A program made the translations under genes and the position numbers. Below are positions 15,797 through 17,324 of a stretch of DNA of 17,324 bases, piece by piece. Source of the stretch: Pseudomonadota bacterium (GTDB taxonomy: Bacteria > Bdellovibrionota > Bacteriovoracia > Bacteriovoracales > Bacteriovoracaceae); the NCBI GenBank assembly GCA_021299675.1, contig JAJTIF010000300.1, positions 1 to 17,324 of the forward strand, written 5' to 3'. The notes under the pieces are model-generated. The model worked only from the letters and a program-made list of their open reading frames with translations, had not been told where the DNA came from and did not search any database. How positions within the stretch are numbered: the first letter of the stretch is position 1; each line of letters begins with the position of its first letter.

Positions 15797-16171
15797 ATGA
15801 TGTTATCGACAATCCTTCGCGTCAATGCGGTTTTTACAGGTGCTTGCGGGCTCATATGCCTGCTGGCTACCGCTTTTGTTGTCACTCATTGTGCTATTCC
15901 AGAACGGCTTTGGGTGGTGATTTTAGGCTCAATGTTGCTGGCATATGTGCCGACACTATTGCTCGCTGCTTGGTGGCCAACGCGATGGTTGATCAAAACA
16001 ATAATCGTGCTTGATTGGGGTTATGTTGGTCTAGCCGCAATATTCTACATAACTCATTGGTCAAAGGTAAGTAGCGTTGGTGCTCTTATGGTGATTGGGT
16101 CAGCATTTATGGTCGCTGTGTTTGCGGCGCTACAGCAAAAGTACACCTCAAATGCCCTACGAAAGGAATGA
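15797..16171 (+). CDS. Small four-helix membrane protein, unknown function
   Basis: A 124-residue protein, almost all membrane: hydrophobic helices at about 6-29, 38-60, 65-86 and 91-112, then a charged tail ('QQKYTSNALRKE'). Conserved-looking polar points are few ('LDWGYVG' in helix 3). I do not recognise a named family. An ATG at 15800 is an equally possible start. The next gene's start is only 3 bases after this stop, so the two are one operon, under a promoter that the divergent HxlR regulator probably controls. It might be an electrophile- or solvent-responsive membrane protein, but nothing in the sequence proves it. Confidence 0.75.
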   Translation: MMLSTILRVNAVFTGACGLICLLATAFVVTHCAIPERLWVVILGSMLLAYVPTLLLAAWWPTRWLIKTIIVLDWGYVGLAAIFYITHWSKVSSVGALMVIGSAFMVAVFAALQQKYTSNALRKE

Positions 16172-16174
16172 ACA

Positions 16175-16972
16175 TTGGATAGTAGTGACCTTAGGCTTGA
16201 GCTCATTTCGTTTCCAGCTAAGAAGAAGCGCTCCTCGACACCCTTATTGTTCATTCATGGCGGATTTCATGGCGCATGGTGCTGGTCGGATCATTTTATG
16301 CCATGGTTCGGGGCACATGGATTTGACTCTTTCGCCATAAGCCTGTGTGATCATGGGAGCAGTCGACGGACCGGTCGAGATGCTAGTTGGCGGTTGCGTG
16401 ACTACGTCGACGATGTGCATTGGGCAGTCAGAAAAATCGAAGGAAAACCAATTTTAATCGGCCATTCTCTTGGAGGAAGCATGGCTCAAAAAGTAGCAGC
16501 CGATGAGGCGTTCCCGGGGATGATATTGCTGGCGCCTTCGGCAATTGGCGGGTCAAACCGCGCTGCATTGCGTATGATGCTCACTAATCCAAAAGCGATG
16601 TGGAACGCTCTTGCAAAGAAAGATATGGCTCTAGCTTTACCAGCATTTCTTAACTTCTTTTTGTCAACAGAAATGCCCGCCAAGCAGCGCGACCATATTG
16701 TTGGCCATTTGAATGGTCTGACATCATTTGCGGCGGCGATAGACGCCTTTTTCAAAGATCCCCCCAAGCCGCGACTAACGAATATGCCGGTGCTTGTTGT
16801 CGCGGGCGAAAAAGATTGGTCGATCCCGCGCTATAAAAACCTTAGCCTTGCTAATGCCTATGGCGGGCAGCTGATCGATGTGCCGACTGCTCATGACATC
16901 ATGCTCGATATACATTGGGAAATCGCTGCAAACCAGATACTTGACTGGCTAAATCCGCAATTTGTGCGTTAG
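16175..16972 (+). CDS. Alpha/beta-fold hydrolase
   Basis: A 265-residue cytosolic serine hydrolase. It has the oxyanion-hole 'FIHGGFHGAWCW' (26-37), the nucleophile elbow 'GHSLGG' with Ser98, Asp214 in 'GEKDWSIP', and His240 in 'TAHDIMLD', so the Ser-Asp-His triad is complete. A helical cap region lies between about 125 and 195. The start is TTG, three bases after the previous stop, with AAGGAA eight bases upstream. The type is that of small esterases, lactonases or haloperoxidase-like enzymes; the substrate is unknown. Grouped with an HxlR regulator and a membrane protein, it may break down a toxic ester or lactone that also acts as inducer. Confidence 0.9.
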   Translation: MDSSDLRLELISFPAKKKRSSTPLLFIHGGFHGAWCWSDHFMPWFGAHGFDSFAISLCDHGSSRRTGRDASWRLRDYVDDVHWAVRKIEGKPILIGHSLGGSMAQKVAADEAFPGMILLAPSAIGGSNRAALRMMLTNPKAMWNALAKKDMALALPAFLNFFLSTEMPAKQRDHIVGHLNGLTSFAAAIDAFFKDPPKPRLTNMPVLVVAGEKDWSIPRYKNLSLANAYGGQLIDVPTAHDIMLDIHWEIAANQILDWLNPQFVR

Positions 16973-17324
16973 TCCAAGAAACTTCGGCATCCAGGAATGC
17001 AAATCAGTAAGGTTGAACTCGTTTGTCGAGCACGTTTTTAGTTGGGCCAAGCTAGCAACGGGTGACGCAGCTCCTATCTGGGGCCCGTTTGCAAGTAGAA
17101 TTCAAACGCACCTCACGTGCCTAGGAAATATGTCTGCTTTGGAGGCTTTGAGAATCCCGACTGAATGGCGGCCCTTGGCCGAAGAACGAACCCGCTCCGC
17201 GGGAGGTTTGTGCGTGATAGGCTGGGGGCATGGATCTGGGTTGATTGCGACTTTTGTTGAAGCTGTTGGTTTGGGCTCGGATGATGGATGTGCCTTCAAC
17301 AGAGCAGGAGCAACCTGCCGTGAC
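16973..17324 (+). other. No confident gene; possible 5' part of an unknown ORF from 17130
   Basis: After the hydrolase stop, 17018-17040 has a weak hairpin (CTCG / CGAG) followed by CACGTTTTTA, possibly a poor terminator. From ATG 17130 (with AGGAA just ahead) the plus frame stays open for 65 codons to the window end, giving a protein beginning MSALEALRIPTEWRPL and containing 'VIGWGHGSGL'. I do not recognise it. A minus frame across 17102-17324 is also open, so coding cannot be decided here. I see no repeat or RNA gene. Confidence 0.2.

Noticed and set aside
17191..17203. CCCGC-TCC-GCGGG hairpin
   Set aside because: Three-base loop and no T-run on the plus strand; the minus-strand tail (TTCGTT) is too weak to call a terminator.
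17102..17299. 65-codon minus-strand ORF at the right edge
   Set aside because: TTG start, Pro/Ser/Lys-rich with no domain; competes with the plus frame and cannot be decided.

Overview
The window looks like a stretch of alphaproteobacterial chromosome of moderate GC content, most likely from the Caulobacterales/Hyphomonadales or Sphingomonadales. The reasons are two TonB-dependent receptors with '(E)TI(I/V)VTGSR' TonB boxes and the plug signature 'YGSDAIAGV', a Tat-exported substrate-binding lipoprotein, and an ECF sigma factor overlapping a small two-helix membrane protein. The organism assignment is inference. I see no mobile element, CRISPR array, tRNA or rRNA.

Layout. (1) 1-3757, plus strand: a TonB-dependent receptor cut off by the window edge, a secreted SRPBCC-type protein and a GT2 glycosyltransferase of the TIGR04283-like type. 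They are tightly packed, but a terminator-like hairpin lies inside the signal-peptide codons of the second gene. (2) 3939-8502, plus strand: a second, large TonB-dependent receptor, split by one in-frame TAG at codon 188, then a Tat/lipoprotein family-5 (peptide/nickel/glutathione-type) substrate-binding protein. (3) 8512-12273, minus strand, converging on the binding protein: a complete Opp/Dpp-type ABC importer in the order permease, permease, ATPase, ATPase, every junction a 4-base overlap. (4) 12449-13090, plus: a Nu-class (YfcG-like) glutathione transferase, divergent from the importer. (5) 13232-13729, minus: a secreted DsrE-like protein, divergent from (6) 13974-14896, plus: an ECF sigma factor and its small membrane partner. 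(7) 15124-15732, minus: an HxlR-family regulator, divergent from (8) 15797-16972, plus: a four-helix membrane protein and an alpha/beta hydrolase. A perfect -10 box and an inverted repeat over the -35 region lie between 7 and 8. (9) 16973-17324: no confident gene.

How they may work together. Region 2 plus region 3 contains every part of an outer-to-inner membrane uptake route: receptor, binding lipoprotein, two permeases and two ATPases. The likely cargo is a peptide-like or glutathione-like compound; the adjacent glutathione transferase hints at the latter but does not prove it. The receptor's TAG makes this route probably broken, dependent on readthrough, or the product of a sequencing error. 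Regions 5-8 look like stress or redox modules, each with its own local regulator. Most gene families here are familiar. The unusual points are the single nonsense codon in an otherwise intact receptor, the hairpin inside a signal-peptide sequence, and the compact HxlR operator/promoter.
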